The notes under the pieces are model-generated. The model did no database searches. It was given only the letters and a program-made list of their open reading frames with translations, and had not been told where the DNA came from. A program made the position numbers and the translations under genes. This document shows positions 1 through 7,830 of a stretch of DNA of 32,591 nt, piece after piece (positions within the stretch are counted from its first letter, which is position 1; the number at the start of each line of letters is the position of its first letter). Source of the DNA: Deltaproteobacteria bacterium. GTDB lineage: Bacteria > Desulfobacterota > Desulfuromonadia > Geobacterales > JAJYBI01. The stretch spans positions 1-32,591 of the forward strand of contig JAJYBI010000037.1 of assembly GCA_021779095.1 (NCBI GenBank), written 5' to 3'.

Positions 1-914
1 AACTCGCTAATTTTACGTGCCAGTCCTTCGTCACCCGCCGCCCTTCCCGCGACCCTTCTCGCTGCAGAGCTGAGCGTGGACGCGTCCCTGCCCGTCAAAG
101 CCGCAAGACTTTCCAAACTGCAGCCGGGAGACTTGAGAGCAAGAACGGCTGCTACTCCGCGCGCCTCGGCGGCAAGCCTCCCTCCGGCACGAATCTCGGT
201 TTCCTCGATGTCATACCGATCACATACCGCAGTTACCAGTTTTTGTACCGAAATCGCTCGCTGCCGTTTTGCGTCCGCCTTCTCCAGCGTTTGTTCCACG
301 AAACAGTCTGTACCAATGCAGCGACTATCTGCCATCCCCTGACCGTGAAATTCAGGCCGATGACCTTCCGTTATGCCTTTGGCAACAAAGGCGGCAAAAC
401 TCTGTCTGGCCTTGCCGATCTTGCCGGAAAACTGGCCGAGCGAGAAATCTGTCGTAAGCCAGGGCAGCAGCTCATTGCCGAGATAGGCGAGGTGGCTGCT
501 CCAGCGATACTCTTCAGGTTTCCGTACCAGCCCGACGCGCACAGGATTGAGGTGAACATATCGCACGAGCTGCAGCAGGTATTCGTCACTATCAATCAGG
601 AACGCCTTGTGTCTACCCTGAAACAGGTGGCCGGTACGCCGCTTGCGCCAGTTGATCCACCTCGTGTAGCGGAATGAGACGTTTTGCATGATTTTCGAAA
701 GGGGCACGTCGGCGACCTGTACTGCGAGGTGGATATGATTCGTCATCAGGCAGAAGGCATGGACGCGATGGCCGTATCTTTCGACCCCTTCCTGCAGAAG
801 AAGGTAGAAGCGGTACCTGTCCTCGTCATCGAAAAAAACCGGATCGCCGGCGTTTCCGCGCAGGATCGCGTGGTAGAAACCGCCTGGAATATGCAGTCGC
901 TGTTTACGTGCCAT
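1..914 (-). CDS. REP-associated tyrosine transposase (RAYT, TnpA_REP type), C-terminus beyond the left edge
   Basis: The minus strand is open from an ATG at 914 to the window edge, giving about 304 residues. The N-terminal Y1 transposase domain carries the HUH metal-binding motif (H60-I-H62 within TNHIHLAVQV) and a likely catalytic tyrosine Y119 in RYVHLNPVRVGLV, the signature of IS200-like REP-associated transposases. These enzymes nick and join single-stranded REP hairpins. Residues about 210-290 (SVQKLVTAV, ARGVAAVLAL, GRDASTLSSA) resemble the DnaA C-terminal DNA-binding domain found in many of these proteins. The missing tail can be read from the remnant at 1660-1817, which suggests that only about ten residues are lost. 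The start is supported by the alignment of the N-terminus with the family, but no strong ribosome-binding site is visible. Family assignment is firm; mobility is not shown. Confidence 0.88.
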   Translation of the reverse strand, partial: MARKQRLHIPGGFYHAILRGNAGDPVFFDDEDRYRFYLLLQEGVERYGHRVHAFCLMTNHIHLAVQVADVPLSKIMQNVSFRYTRWINWRKRRTGHLFQGRHKAFLIDSDEYLLQLVRYVHLNPVRVGLVRKPEEYRWSSHLAYLGNELLPWLTTDFSLGQFSGKIGKARQSFAAFVAKGITEGHRPEFHGQGMADSRCIGTDCFVEQTLEKADAKRQRAISVQKLVTAVCDRYDIEETEIRAGGRLAAEARGVAAVLALKSPGCSLESLAALTGRDASTLSSAARRVAGRAAGDEGLARKISE

Positions 915-934
915 TAGGTTCTTATATCATCTTT

Positions 935-959
935 TTGCAGTTTTGCAGGCTTGACCCCA
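935..959 (+). repeat. Left arm of a perfect 25-bp inverted repeat
   Basis: These 25 bases are the exact reverse complement of 1655-1679. The sequence contains GCAGGCTTGACCCCA and lies just upstream of the intact RAYT gene. The other arm covers the 3' end of the RAYT remnant, so the arm probably corresponds to a REP-like recognition sequence or a transposon end. Confidence 0.85.
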
Positions 960-1085
960 AAGTCCCATCCTTGGGCTTTCTCCGGGCAAAAGCTAGATGA
1001 TGACAAACAAGTGAAGGTAGTTGTGCAGAAGATCGGGAAGAGCTTAGGATTGTCAATTGTGTAGGTCTGACCCCTTGGGCTTTCT
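951..1085 (+). repeat. Short repeated motifs upstream of the RAYT
   Basis: The motifs TGACCCC and TTGGGCTTTCT occur twice. At 951-981 they are separated by 12 bases, and at 1068-1085 they are directly adjacent. This fits decayed REP-type elements. No gene is visible in the 294 bases from 915 to 1208. Confidence 0.5.
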
Positions 1086-1208
1086 GTTTATTTATGTATA
1101 AAACTGAATTGATTAAAATGTAAATAGTACTAATATTGCTTCAGTATGGTCTGATGCGTCCCGAACACCTTATTGCAGGTTACATCATTGATATAACCAA
1201 AATACGTA

Positions 1209-1556
1209 TTATATATATTGTGCTAATAGAAAACCGATAAACCATCCACCAACAAAGGTGATAAATTTATCGTTTTGTATGTATAACTTTGCAAGAAACA
1301 CTTTATATTTACTATTTTCATTTTTTATATATTCTTTTAATGCCCAAAATTCATAGCTTTTATAATCTAAATTGTCTGGCAAGTTCGCTTTTACTAAAAT
1401 TACTATGAATACACACGCAAAGATTATAACCATAGCTATGATGTTAATAAGCCTTAAATAATAAACTATATTTTCTGCCACAGCATGTTTATTGATACTG
1501 TGATTCATTGCAATTGATAAAGTAATGCTTAATATTGCTATGGGTGTACGTCCCAT
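1209..1556 (-). CDS. Small AT-rich membrane protein, function unknown
   Basis: This encodes 115 residues from an ATG at 1556, preceded by GGAGG eight bases upstream; an in-frame TTG at 1571 overlaps that site and is not the likely start. Two to three hydrophobic segments are visible: a weak one near the N-terminus, a strong one around residues 33-55 (NIIAMVIIFACVFIVILV), and one at the extreme C-terminus (FVGGWFIGFLLAQYI). A charged, lysine-rich loop lies between. The base composition is far more AT-rich than the flagellar DNA, and the gene sits between inverted repeats tied to RAYT ends, so acquisition by transfer is likely. I do not recognise the family. The good ribosome-binding site argues that it is a real gene. 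Confidence 0.55.
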   Translation of the reverse strand: MGRTPIAILSITLSIAMNHSINKHAVAENIVYYLRLINIIAMVIIFACVFIVILVKANLPDNLDYKSYEFWALKEYIKNENSKYKVFLAKLYIQNDKFITFVGGWFIGFLLAQYI

Positions 1557-1654
1557 TTGAGTCACCTCCAAAATATTTTATTGTATTCACAACTATCAAG
1601 TCTCTCAATTTCTTCTATATTCTGATTAACTTCTTGCCAATGAAGGGGGGGCAC

Positions 1655-1679
1655 TGGGGTCAAGCCTGCAAAACTGCAA
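1655..1679 (-). repeat. Right arm of a perfect 25-bp inverted repeat
   Basis: This is the exact reverse complement of 935-959. It includes the stop codon region (1660-1662) of the RAYT remnant. Together the two arms bracket a 745-bp AT-rich segment. Confidence 0.85.
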
Positions 1680-1817
1680 TATCGTTTCCTAACTCGCTAA
1701 TTTTACGTGCCAGTCCTTCGTCACCCGCCGCCCTTCCCGCGACCCTTCTCGCTGCAGAGCTGAGCGTGGACGCGTCCCTGCCCGTCAAAGCCGCAAGACT
1801 TTCCAAACTGCAGCCGG
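1660..1817 (-). pseudogene. 3' remnant of a RAYT transposase gene
   Basis: Bases 1691-1817 are an exact 127-bp direct repeat of 1-127, the 3' part of the RAYT gene at the left edge. Here the frame continues past the repeat through SELGNDIAVLQA to a TGA at 1660-1662, which shows how the truncated neighbour probably ends. Upstream of 1817 the sequence diverges at once, so only about the last 52 codons survive. The complete identity means the duplication is recent or kept identical. No gene is seen from 1818 to 2071. Confidence 0.85.
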
Positions 1818-2071
1818 TGAACCCGTGAGGGGTCTAACCTTTCTGCCTCTCCAGCTGTAAATTGCACGAAGAGCATTCCGGTACCACTCACCACCGCGCC
1901 TTAAACGCTACACATACATACGACACCAGTCGGGTAATTTGCAAGGTTTTTCAGGTAGGAATTGACGTGAAGATTATTGGACTGCCGGGGGAAGGAAATA
2001 CTGGCGGGTTATCAAGCGACAGTGAGGATTATGCCCTCCCCCGCCACCTGCGAAAACGCCCCGATCTGCCA

Positions 2072-2800
2072 TCAAGAGTAGTCACAGGCATCCTTGATCT
2101 CCCGGACGATCTCGATCTGCCGCTGGATGATATACTGGGCGATCTGCCTGTCGACGATCTTGTCGGGTTCCGTTGCAAAGGAATAGTATTTCGGGAGAGC
2201 ATCGCCATGGACCTTGATCAGCCGGGCGGGTGTACCGACGTTGTAGTTCAGGTTCTGGGCGATATTCTGCAGCATGAACACGATCGTCACCTCATCGCCG
2301 ATCTGCAGCGAGCACGCCTGGTTGACCCGGATACGCGCCCCGATCAGGGAGAGCTCCACGAGCTCCCCTTTCACGATCCCTTCCGGCGTCATGAAATGCG
2401 CATGTTGCGGTTTTGCCAGGTCCAGACGCAGGTAGTCCCTCCGCTCCGCCAAGAGATCGACGTACTGGAGCTTCCCCAGGGTTGCGGCCCGCCGTTTGAC
2501 ATTCACATACTGGACGTGTGCGTGAAGGTCATGTTTGAGGACGTCACAGCGGATGAAGGTGTGACGGCAGTCTGACATGACGACCGCCTGCTGGGGGTAC
2601 ACATCGACTTCCAGGTTGTGCTTGTCGACGCTGATCAGCCTGGCGGGATATGACACCGGCATCCCCTTGCAGTAATTGATCAATTTGACGGTCAGGTCCG
2701 GCGTTTTATGCAACGCATCCCTCAGTGTGGACACGATCTCGGCCTGGTCTTCATCGAAGCTTTTCTCGATCCGCGTGCTGTAGAGGTACGAATAATCCAC
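2072..2800 (-). CDS. PilZ-domain protein, flagellar-locus paralogue 1
   Basis: This encodes 242 residues from a GTG start with AGGAG six bases upstream. The N-terminal half (about 20-110) looks like the extra beta-rich domain found before PilZ in YcgR-like proteins. The PilZ domain follows, with the cyclic-di-GMP binding arginines R121 and R125 (RRDYLR). Its second motif reads E149-L-S151-L-I-G154, with Glu where Asp or Asn is usual. The C-terminal helix (QRQIEIVREIK) is nearly matched in the PilZ protein at 25447-26154, so the two look like paralogues with the same layout. It lies downstream of flhB but is separated by an intrinsic terminator, so it should have its own promoter; none is clear in 2801-2967. 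A role in c-di-GMP control of motility is inferred from context. The Asp-to-Glu change could weaken or alter ligand binding. Confidence 0.85.
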   Translation of the reverse strand: MDYSYLYSTRIEKSFDEDQAEIVSTLRDALHKTPDLTVKLINYCKGMPVSYPARLISVDKHNLEVDVYPQQAVVMSDCRHTFIRCDVLKHDLHAHVQYVNVKRRAATLGKLQYVDLLAERRDYLRLDLAKPQHAHFMTPEGIVKGELVELSLIGARIRVNQACSLQIGDEVTIVFMLQNIAQNLNYNVGTPARLIKVHGDALPKYYSFATEPDKIVDRQIAQYIIQRQIEIVREIKDACDYS

Positions 2801-2967
2801 TGCGATCTCCTCATGCCTACGTGATTGTGTGAATCAATCCCGATTCAACGCATGTCAATCCGCGTAGTAATATCACCAGATCGCTTTCCTGTCCATAACC
2901 GTGAGTTGTTTTCATGAAACGCTAAAATTACGGTGTATAGTCTTCCAATGTACACGCCGTTCAGGAC

Positions 2968-3049
2968 AAAAAAATGGAACAGCCCCGCCGCACCTGTCGC
3001 GGAGGAGGCAACTCCGCCACACGTACGCAGAAAGGAACGGGGCTGTTCC
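2968..3049 (-). terminator. Rho-independent terminator after flhB
   Basis: On the minus strand a perfect 12-bp stem (3038-3049 pairing with 2976-2987, GGAACAGCCCCG type) is followed by seven T residues (2968-2974). The roughly 50-base loop holds a second hairpin, GCGGAG at 2999-3004 pairing with CTCCGC at 3012-3017, giving a branched structure. It marks the 3' end of the flagellar transcription unit. Confidence 0.85.
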
Positions 3050-3083
3050 CAAATGGTCAGTACGCTGATGTTCGATCTGCCCG

Positions 3084-4148
3084 CTACAGCTTCCCTTTGA
3101 GCCGGAAGACGTAGGCGAGGATCTGCGCCACGGCGGAGTAGAGGCTTTCCGGTATTTCCTGCCCCTCCTTCACGCTGGCATACAGCTCGCGGGCGAGAAA
3201 CCGGTTCTCCACCAGCATGACCTTGTTGTTGCGGGCGATCTCCTTGATCCGGAGCGCCATCTGGTCGGCCCCCTTGGCGATGACGATGGGGGCCGCCATC
3301 CGTTCGCGGTCATATTTCAGGCAGACCGCAAAGTGGGTCGGGTTGGTGATGACCACGTCGGCGGTGGGAACGATCTGCATGAGCCTTTTTCTCGACTGTT
3401 CGAACTGGAACCGTCGGATCTTCCCCTTGACCAGCGGGTCGCCCTCCGCATCCTTGTGCTCCTGCTTCACCTCTTCCTTGGTCATCTTCAGGTTCTGGAT
3501 GTAACGCCACTTGACGAACGCGAGGTCCAGCGCCGCCAGTACGAGCAGCACGCCGCAGCTGTTCAACACGAGCTTGAACAGGACCCAGCCGATGTAGCCG
3601 AAGATCTCGCCGACGTCCTGATCGCTCAGATGGGACAGGGTGTCCGCCTGCCCCTGGATGACCCGGTAGGAGACGTATGCGACGATGGCGATCTTCAGGC
3701 TCGCCTTGACGATCTCTATCAGGGCGTCCTTGTTGATCAGTTTTTTGACGCCGTTCAACGGGTTCATCTTCTCGAAGCCGCTGCCGAGTTTCTGCCAGGA
3801 GATCTGAATTCCCCCCTGGACGAGGTTCACGGAGATGCCGGCGATCATGACCGTGAGGAGGAAGGGAGAGAGGATGATGCCAAGCGTCCCCATGAGATGG
3901 AGCATGAGCGAGTAGGCATTCGCCTCCGTCACCCGGTACGTTCCCATGTCGAGCAGAAAGCTGCGGATCGTCTTCTGCAGCGTGGAGAACATGAACCCGC
4001 CGGTCGAATAGAGGGAGACGATGCCGGCCAGGAGGGTGACCGTGGAGGTGAGGTCGCGGCTCTGAGGCGGGCCCTGCTTCTCCCGCGCCTCCTTGAGCCG
4101 CTTCTCGGACGGTTTCTCTGTTTTGGAATGTTTGTCCTCGTCGGCCAC
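3084..4148 (-). CDS. flhB: Flagellar export switch protein FlhB
   Basis: This encodes 354 residues from a GTG start with GGGAG upstream, two bases after the fliR stop. The charged N-terminus (KTEKPSEKRLKEAREK) is typical. Four membrane segments follow at about 35-58, 85-110, 147-165 and 185-212, then a cytoplasmic domain with the autocleavage motif N269-P-T-H272 (ITNPTHFAVCLKYD). Cleavage between Asn and Pro switches the flagellar type III export gate from hook-type to filament-type substrates in response to FliK, which is encoded in the same locus. It is the last gene of the unit and is followed by a strong terminator. flhA, often the next gene, is absent from the window. Confidence 0.97.
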   Translation of the reverse strand: MADEDKHSKTEKPSEKRLKEAREKQGPPQSRDLTSTVTLLAGIVSLYSTGGFMFSTLQKTIRSFLLDMGTYRVTEANAYSLMLHLMGTLGIILSPFLLTVMIAGISVNLVQGGIQISWQKLGSGFEKMNPLNGVKKLINKDALIEIVKASLKIAIVAYVSYRVIQGQADTLSHLSDQDVGEIFGYIGWVLFKLVLNSCGVLLVLAALDLAFVKWRYIQNLKMTKEEVKQEHKDAEGDPLVKGKIRRFQFEQSRKRLMQIVPTADVVITNPTHFAVCLKYDRERMAAPIVIAKGADQMALRIKEIARNNKVMLVENRFLARELYASVKEGQEIPESLYSAVAQILAYVFRLKGKL

Positions 4149-4150
4149 GG

Positions 4151-4939
4151 TCAGCTCCCGATCAGCCGGAACAGGGCCGTGATCTGTCCATCAAGGCCGG
4201 CAAACACGTTACCGAGGGTTCGGAAGAACGCCAGAAGGGTCGCGCCGAGCACGAGAAAGCCGAGCCCGATGTTGAGAGGAAAGCTCATCATGAAGATGTT
4301 CATCTGGGGAAAGACACGCGCCATAACCCCAAGCGCCATGGTCGCCACCATAAGCGACGCCATGACGGGGGCGGCGAGCTTGATGGCGATGATGAACACC
4401 TCGCCCGTCGCCGTCACGACGAAGGTGTACAGCCCGGGACTCACGTGCCAGGCGCCCAGCGGCACCACCTGATAGCTCTCCACAACTGCGCGGATGAACA
4501 GGTGGTGCAGGCCGAGGGAGAGGAAAAGCAGCATGGCCAGCATGTTCTGCAGCACGGACATGACAGAGACCTGGCCCCCCATGGCCGGATCGAAGAGCGA
4601 CGATGCAGAAAGCCCCATCTGCGTTCCGACAATCTGTCCGAAGAACTCTACGGCCGAGAAGATCACCTGGGAGAGGAGCCCGAGGGAGATCCCCACCAGC
4701 GATTCCTTGAGCACCAAAAGGACGAGCGAAACGCTGTCCGTCGGGACCTGCGGCAGGCCGGCGCGGACGATGGGAAAGAAGACGAGCGCCATGACGAAGA
4801 CGAGGACCACCTTGATCCGCATCGGAACCGATTTGCCCCCGAAGAGGGGGATGGACGAGAGGATGCCGCCGACCCGTCCCATGACCAGCGCGAACAGGAC
4901 GAATTCAGTCGTATCGGGAAACGGCAGCAGGGGAAACAT
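4151..4939 (-). CDS. fliR: Flagellar export gate protein FliR
   Basis: This encodes 262 residues, starting at an ATG one base after the fliQ stop. It is a highly hydrophobic multi-pass membrane protein with about six helical segments, the usual FliR size, and conserved stretches such as RVGGILSSIPLFGG near the N-terminus and GLGFLVLGATL near the C-terminus. FliR forms the export gate core with FliP and FliQ inside the MS ring. It is tightly packed between fliQ and flhB, so translational coupling is likely. Confidence 0.96.
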   Translation of the reverse strand: MFPLLPFPDTTEFVLFALVMGRVGGILSSIPLFGGKSVPMRIKVVLVFVMALVFFPIVRAGLPQVPTDSVSLVLLVLKESLVGISLGLLSQVIFSAVEFFGQIVGTQMGLSASSLFDPAMGGQVSVMSVLQNMLAMLLFLSLGLHHLFIRAVVESYQVVPLGAWHVSPGLYTFVVTATGEVFIIAIKLAAPVMASLMVATMALGVMARVFPQMNIFMMSFPLNIGLGFLVLGATLLAFFRTLGNVFAGLDGQITALFRLIGS

Positions 4940-4940
4940 C

Positions 4941-5210
4941 TCAGTGCCTCATACTGGCGATCATACCGTAGATCTCGCGGGTGAAGTCGGACATATAGCT
5001 CATCATCCAGGGGAAGAAGATGACGAGTGCAACCATGACCGCGACGATCTTCGGGACGAAGGAGAGGGTCGCCTCGTTGATGGAGGTAACGGCCTGGAAG
5101 ATACTGATCACAAGGCCCACAACCAGGCTGAAGATGAGGAGCGGCGCGGCGAGCATCAGCGTCGCCTCGAAGCTGCGGCGGGCCAGTTGTATAACGAGTT
5201 CGGGGGTCAT
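4941..5210 (-). CDS. fliQ: Flagellar export gate protein FliQ
   Basis: This encodes 89 residues, a typical FliQ length. It begins MTPELVIQLARRSFEATLML and has two transmembrane hairpin helices (about 16-40 and 52-74) with the SIFQAVTSINEATLSFVPK segment between them. Several FliQ copies pack around FliP and FliR in the export gate. The gap to fliP (82 bp) is unusually long for this operon and is filled by a palindromic repeat. Confidence 0.96.
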   Translation of the reverse strand: MTPELVIQLARRSFEATLMLAAPLLIFSLVVGLVISIFQAVTSINEATLSFVPKIVAVMVALVIFFPWMMSYMSDFTREIYGMIASMRH

Positions 5211-5220
5211 GTAAACCTCG

Positions 5221-5296
5221 TGTGACGTGAGATGTCAGATGTAAGACGTGAAACGTGCCGGCCTTTACGTCTACCGTCTCACGTCTCGCTTCTTAC
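5221..5296. repeat. Imperfect palindromic repeat between fliP and fliQ
   Basis: The segment is built from variants of GACGTGA and its complement TCACGTC. Outer arms 5224-5231 and 5278-5285 pair over 8 bp, and an inner stem pairs around 5245-5253 with 5264-5272. The right end overlaps the fliP stop codon at 5293-5295. A hairpin here in the mRNA could affect stability or coupling between fliP and fliQ. The repetitive, lineage-like composition also suggests an inserted small repeat element. Confidence 0.7.
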
Positions 5297-6045
5297 CCAA
5301 AGCTTTTTACCAGCGATCCGATCACCAGCCCCCACCCGTCCACCAGCACGAACAGAAGGATCTTGAACGGAAGGGAGACCATGACCGGGGGAAGCATCAT
5401 CATCCCCATGGACATGAGCACCGAAGCGACCACCATGTCCACCACGAGGAACGGGATGTAGATGAGGAATCCGATCTGGAAGGCAGTCCTGAGCTCGCTG
5501 ATGATGAACGCGGGGATGAGGGTGAGGATCGGCACGTCGTCGGCGTTCTTCGGACGGTCGTGGTGCGACAGGCTCAAGAACAGCGCCATGTCCTTCTCCC
5601 GGGTCTGGGACATCATGAACTTCCTGATGGGGGCCATGGCGTTCTTGATCGCCTGATCCTGGGTGATGGTCTGGGCCTTGTACGGCTGCAGCGCATCGGT
5701 GTTGATCTGCTGCCAGACCGGGCTCATGACGAAGAAGGTGAGAAACAGGGAGAGGCCGATGACGATCTGGTTCGACGGCGCCTGCTGTGTCCCCATGGCG
5801 CTCCGCAGGAACGACAGCACCACGACGATCCGGGTGAACGACGTCGTCATGATGAGGAGTCCCGGCGCCAGCGACAGGATCGTCATCAGGAAGAAGATCT
5901 GGATGACGGTGGTCATGTCGCCGGATTTGGACGCCTTCCCCACGCCGATACTGATCGTCGGAAGGGAGAGCGGCTCGGCCCAGGCAACCCCGGCGATCAG
6001 CAGTGACGCCAGACAGACAAGAATGATGAGGTTCTTTTTCGACAC
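5293..6045 (-). CDS. fliP: Flagellar export gate protein FliP
   Basis: This encodes 250 residues from a GTG start four bases after the fliO stop, with GAGG upstream. It has a cleavable signal peptide (residues about 1-23, ending AGVAWA), as FliP usually does, then four membrane segments with conserved stretches TTSFTRIVVVLSFLRSA, PAFIISELRTAFQIGF and MGMMMLPP. FliP is the central pentameric component of the export gate. The 3' end overlaps a palindromic repeat. Confidence 0.97.
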   Translation of the reverse strand: MSKKNLIILVCLASLLIAGVAWAEPLSLPTISIGVGKASKSGDMTTVIQIFFLMTILSLAPGLLIMTTSFTRIVVVLSFLRSAMGTQQAPSNQIVIGLSLFLTFFVMSPVWQQINTDALQPYKAQTITQDQAIKNAMAPIRKFMMSQTREKDMALFLSLSHHDRPKNADDVPILTLIPAFIISELRTAFQIGFLIYIPFLVVDMVVASVLMSMGMMMLPPVMVSLPFKILLFVLVDGWGLVIGSLVKSFG

Positions 6046-6049
6046 GGCT

Positions 6050-6523
6050 CTATACCTCGGTCCGCTGGCTCAGTTGCAGCTGACCGGCCGGACGCAGGCG
6101 TGCAACGAGCTCTTCCATCTTTTCCTGAAACCGCGACCGCACCGGCGGCGTCGGGTCCAGCAGTTCCACCACCTCGATCTCCTCCAGCATGTCGATCTGT
6201 TTCACGAGACTGATCCCGTCGCTGCCGTTACTGAGGAGCAGGTACTCGCCGGCGATCTCCACCAGCAGGAGAGACTTCTTCGGTGCCAGGTGCCGGGTCT
6301 CCACGATCCGGATATGGCTTTTGCGCCCCCTGACGCCACCGCCGCCGGCCATGAAGCGGCGCGACAGGTGCGTCAGCAGGTAGATGAGCCCCAGCACCAC
6401 CGCCAGCGCCCCGCACATCTGCACGAGACTGGAGGCGAAGCTGAATCCGCCGCCGGCGCCGTCGGCGGCCAGGGCGGTCGTGGGAAGCACCAGTATCAGT
6501 GCCGGCAGCGCCATCCGTTTCAT
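6050..6523 (-). CDS. fliO: Flagellar export assembly protein FliO
   Basis: This encodes 157 residues. The ATG overlaps the fliN stop by four bases (ATGA type). A signal-peptide-like N-terminus (MKRMALPALILVLPTTALAA) is followed by a transmembrane helix at about 30-52 and a cytoplasmic domain with the FliO-like pattern RIVETRHLAPKKSLLLVEI. FliO helps assemble or stabilise FliP. Sequence is poorly conserved in this family, but size, topology and position between fliN and fliP make the call solid. Confidence 0.9.
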   Translation of the reverse strand: MKRMALPALILVLPTTALAADGAGGGFSFASSLVQMCGALAVVLGLIYLLTHLSRRFMAGGGGVRGRKSHIRIVETRHLAPKKSLLLVEIAGEYLLLSNGSDGISLVKQIDMLEEIEVVELLDPTPPVRSRFQEKMEELVARLRPAGQLQLSQRTEV

Positions 6524-6828
6524 AGCACCTTCTCCACCCGCTCGTTGGGGCTCACGATGTCGATGAGCCGGACGCCGAACTTGTCGTTCACCACCACCGC
6601 CTCGCCGCGGGCCACGAGCTTGGAGTTGGCGAAAACGTCCAGCGGCTCGCCGGCCAGCTTGGTCAGCTCCACCACCGCCCCCTGGGTGAGCTGCAGGATG
6701 TCCTTCACCAGCAGGCTCGTCCTCCCCAGTTCGACGGTCAGCTGCAGCGGGATATCGAGTATGAAATTGAGGTTCTTGCCGTCTGCCCGTATCCCGGCGT
6801 TCTCTTCCTGAGTCGCGTTCTCGCTCAC
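6520..6828 (-). CDS. fliN: Flagellar motor switch protein FliN
   Basis: This encodes 102 residues from a GTG at 6828 that overlaps the fliM stop (GTGA). The site GGAGG seven bases upstream, inside the fliM 3' end, supports this start over an upstream alternative. About 25 variable residues precede the SpoA domain (FILDIPLQLTVELGRTSLLV, GEPLDVFANSKLVARGEAVV, KFGVRLIDIVSP). FliN forms the lower part of the C ring and also docks FliH. The protein is short, essentially only the SpoA domain. Tight coupling to fliM and fliO is clear. Confidence 0.95.
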   Translation of the reverse strand: MSENATQEENAGIRADGKNLNFILDIPLQLTVELGRTSLLVKDILQLTQGAVVELTKLAGEPLDVFANSKLVARGEAVVVNDKFGVRLIDIVSPNERVEKVL

Positions 6829-7811
6829 AGTTCCACCTCCCTGGTTATGCACTTGCTGATCCGTATCGCCTTGTTGCCGCGGCTGACCCCCGGAACCCCG
6901 AGGAACTTGGGGATGCCGGCGATCTTTACCGTGATCTCGCTCCGAACGTCCTTATCCAGCATAATCGTATCGCCCGGAGCGAGATGCAGGAAATCCTGCA
7001 GGGTGATGGCGGCCGCCCCCATCTCCACGCTGCATTCAAGCGGCGCCTCGGTGATCTCCGCCGACAGACGCTGGGACCACTTGGGGTCCACCGCCACCAG
7101 GTCGAACTGGGCGCCCGCCTTCAGCTTTTCCCTGATTGGATCGATGGTCATGTACGGAACGGCGAAGACCATCTTCCCCTTGACGGATTCGATCTGGAAC
7201 TCCAGGTCCATGGTGATGACCTGGTACTCCGGAGGTACGATATTCACCAGCCGCGGGTTCATGTCCATCCGCAACAGGCTCATCTTTGTCGGCTGCAAGG
7301 GGGCCCATGCCTTCTCCATGTCCGACAGGACGTCCCGCACCACCTTCTGCATGATCCGCAGCTCGATGGAGGTGAACAGCCTGCTGTTGTCCGGGATGCG
7401 CGGCTTGCCGGTCCCGCCGAGGACGCTGTCCACGATGGCATACACGAGGTTGCTGTCCATGGCGAGCATGGACGCCCCCTTGAGCGGCTCGATCTTGTAG
7501 ATCCCCATGCAGACCGGCGACGGCAGCGTGGCCAGGAAATCATCGAACTTGTACGGCCGTGCCACGACCTTCTTGATATCCACGATCTTCCTGAGCTGGT
7601 TCGACATGGCGACCCGGTGGTACCGGATGAAGCTGTCGTATACGATGTCCAGGTTGGGAACGAGCCCCTTGTGGGCGGCGGAGTTCAGGAGATCGTAGTC
7701 TGCAACCCCGCCCCGTTTCGCTTTCATCAGTTCGCGGGACGGGTCCATTTCACCGCCGGCTACGGCCGCCAGCAATGCCTCGATCTCGTCCTTGGTGAGC
7801 AGTTTTTCCAT
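6825..7811 (-). CDS. fliM: Flagellar motor switch protein FliM
   Basis: This encodes 328 residues with AGAGG before the ATG. The N-terminal LTKDEIEALL matches the FliM motif that binds phosphorylated CheY, so the motor should respond to a CheY; one is encoded at 23481-23843. The middle CheC-like domain (about 45-230) and a C-terminal SpoA domain (about 250-325, ending in the GVPGVSRGNKAIRI region) follow. FliM links the FliG ring to FliN in the C ring. Its 3' end carries the ribosome-binding site for fliN. Confidence 0.97.
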   Translation of the reverse strand: MEKLLTKDEIEALLAAVAGGEMDPSRELMKAKRGGVADYDLLNSAAHKGLVPNLDIVYDSFIRYHRVAMSNQLRKIVDIKKVVARPYKFDDFLATLPSPVCMGIYKIEPLKGASMLAMDSNLVYAIVDSVLGGTGKPRIPDNSRLFTSIELRIMQKVVRDVLSDMEKAWAPLQPTKMSLLRMDMNPRLVNIVPPEYQVITMDLEFQIESVKGKMVFAVPYMTIDPIREKLKAGAQFDLVAVDPKWSQRLSAEITEAPLECSVEMGAAAITLQDFLHLAPGDTIMLDKDVRSEITVKIAGIPKFLGVPGVSRGNKAIRISKCITREVEL

Positions 7812-7830
7812 GACATCCTCTGATGATCGA

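Noticed and set aside
899..914. Sigma-54-like TGGCACG at the RAYT start
   Set aside because: The -12 part (CAGCG) does not match TTGCA and the site lies inside the coding start.
243..917. Plus-strand frames over the RAYT gene
   Set aside because: The minus strand gives a continuous transposase with HUH and Tyr motifs, so the plus frames are shadows.
1862..2575. 237-codon plus-strand frame opposite the first PilZ gene
   Set aside because: It is a mirror of the PilZ coding strand. The minus frame has PilZ motifs and a ribosome-binding site.
3333..4472. 379-codon plus-strand frame opposite flhB and fliR
   Set aside because: It is antisense to two well-conserved flagellar genes, rich in His, Asp, Glu and Arg as expected for a shadow, and shows no domain.
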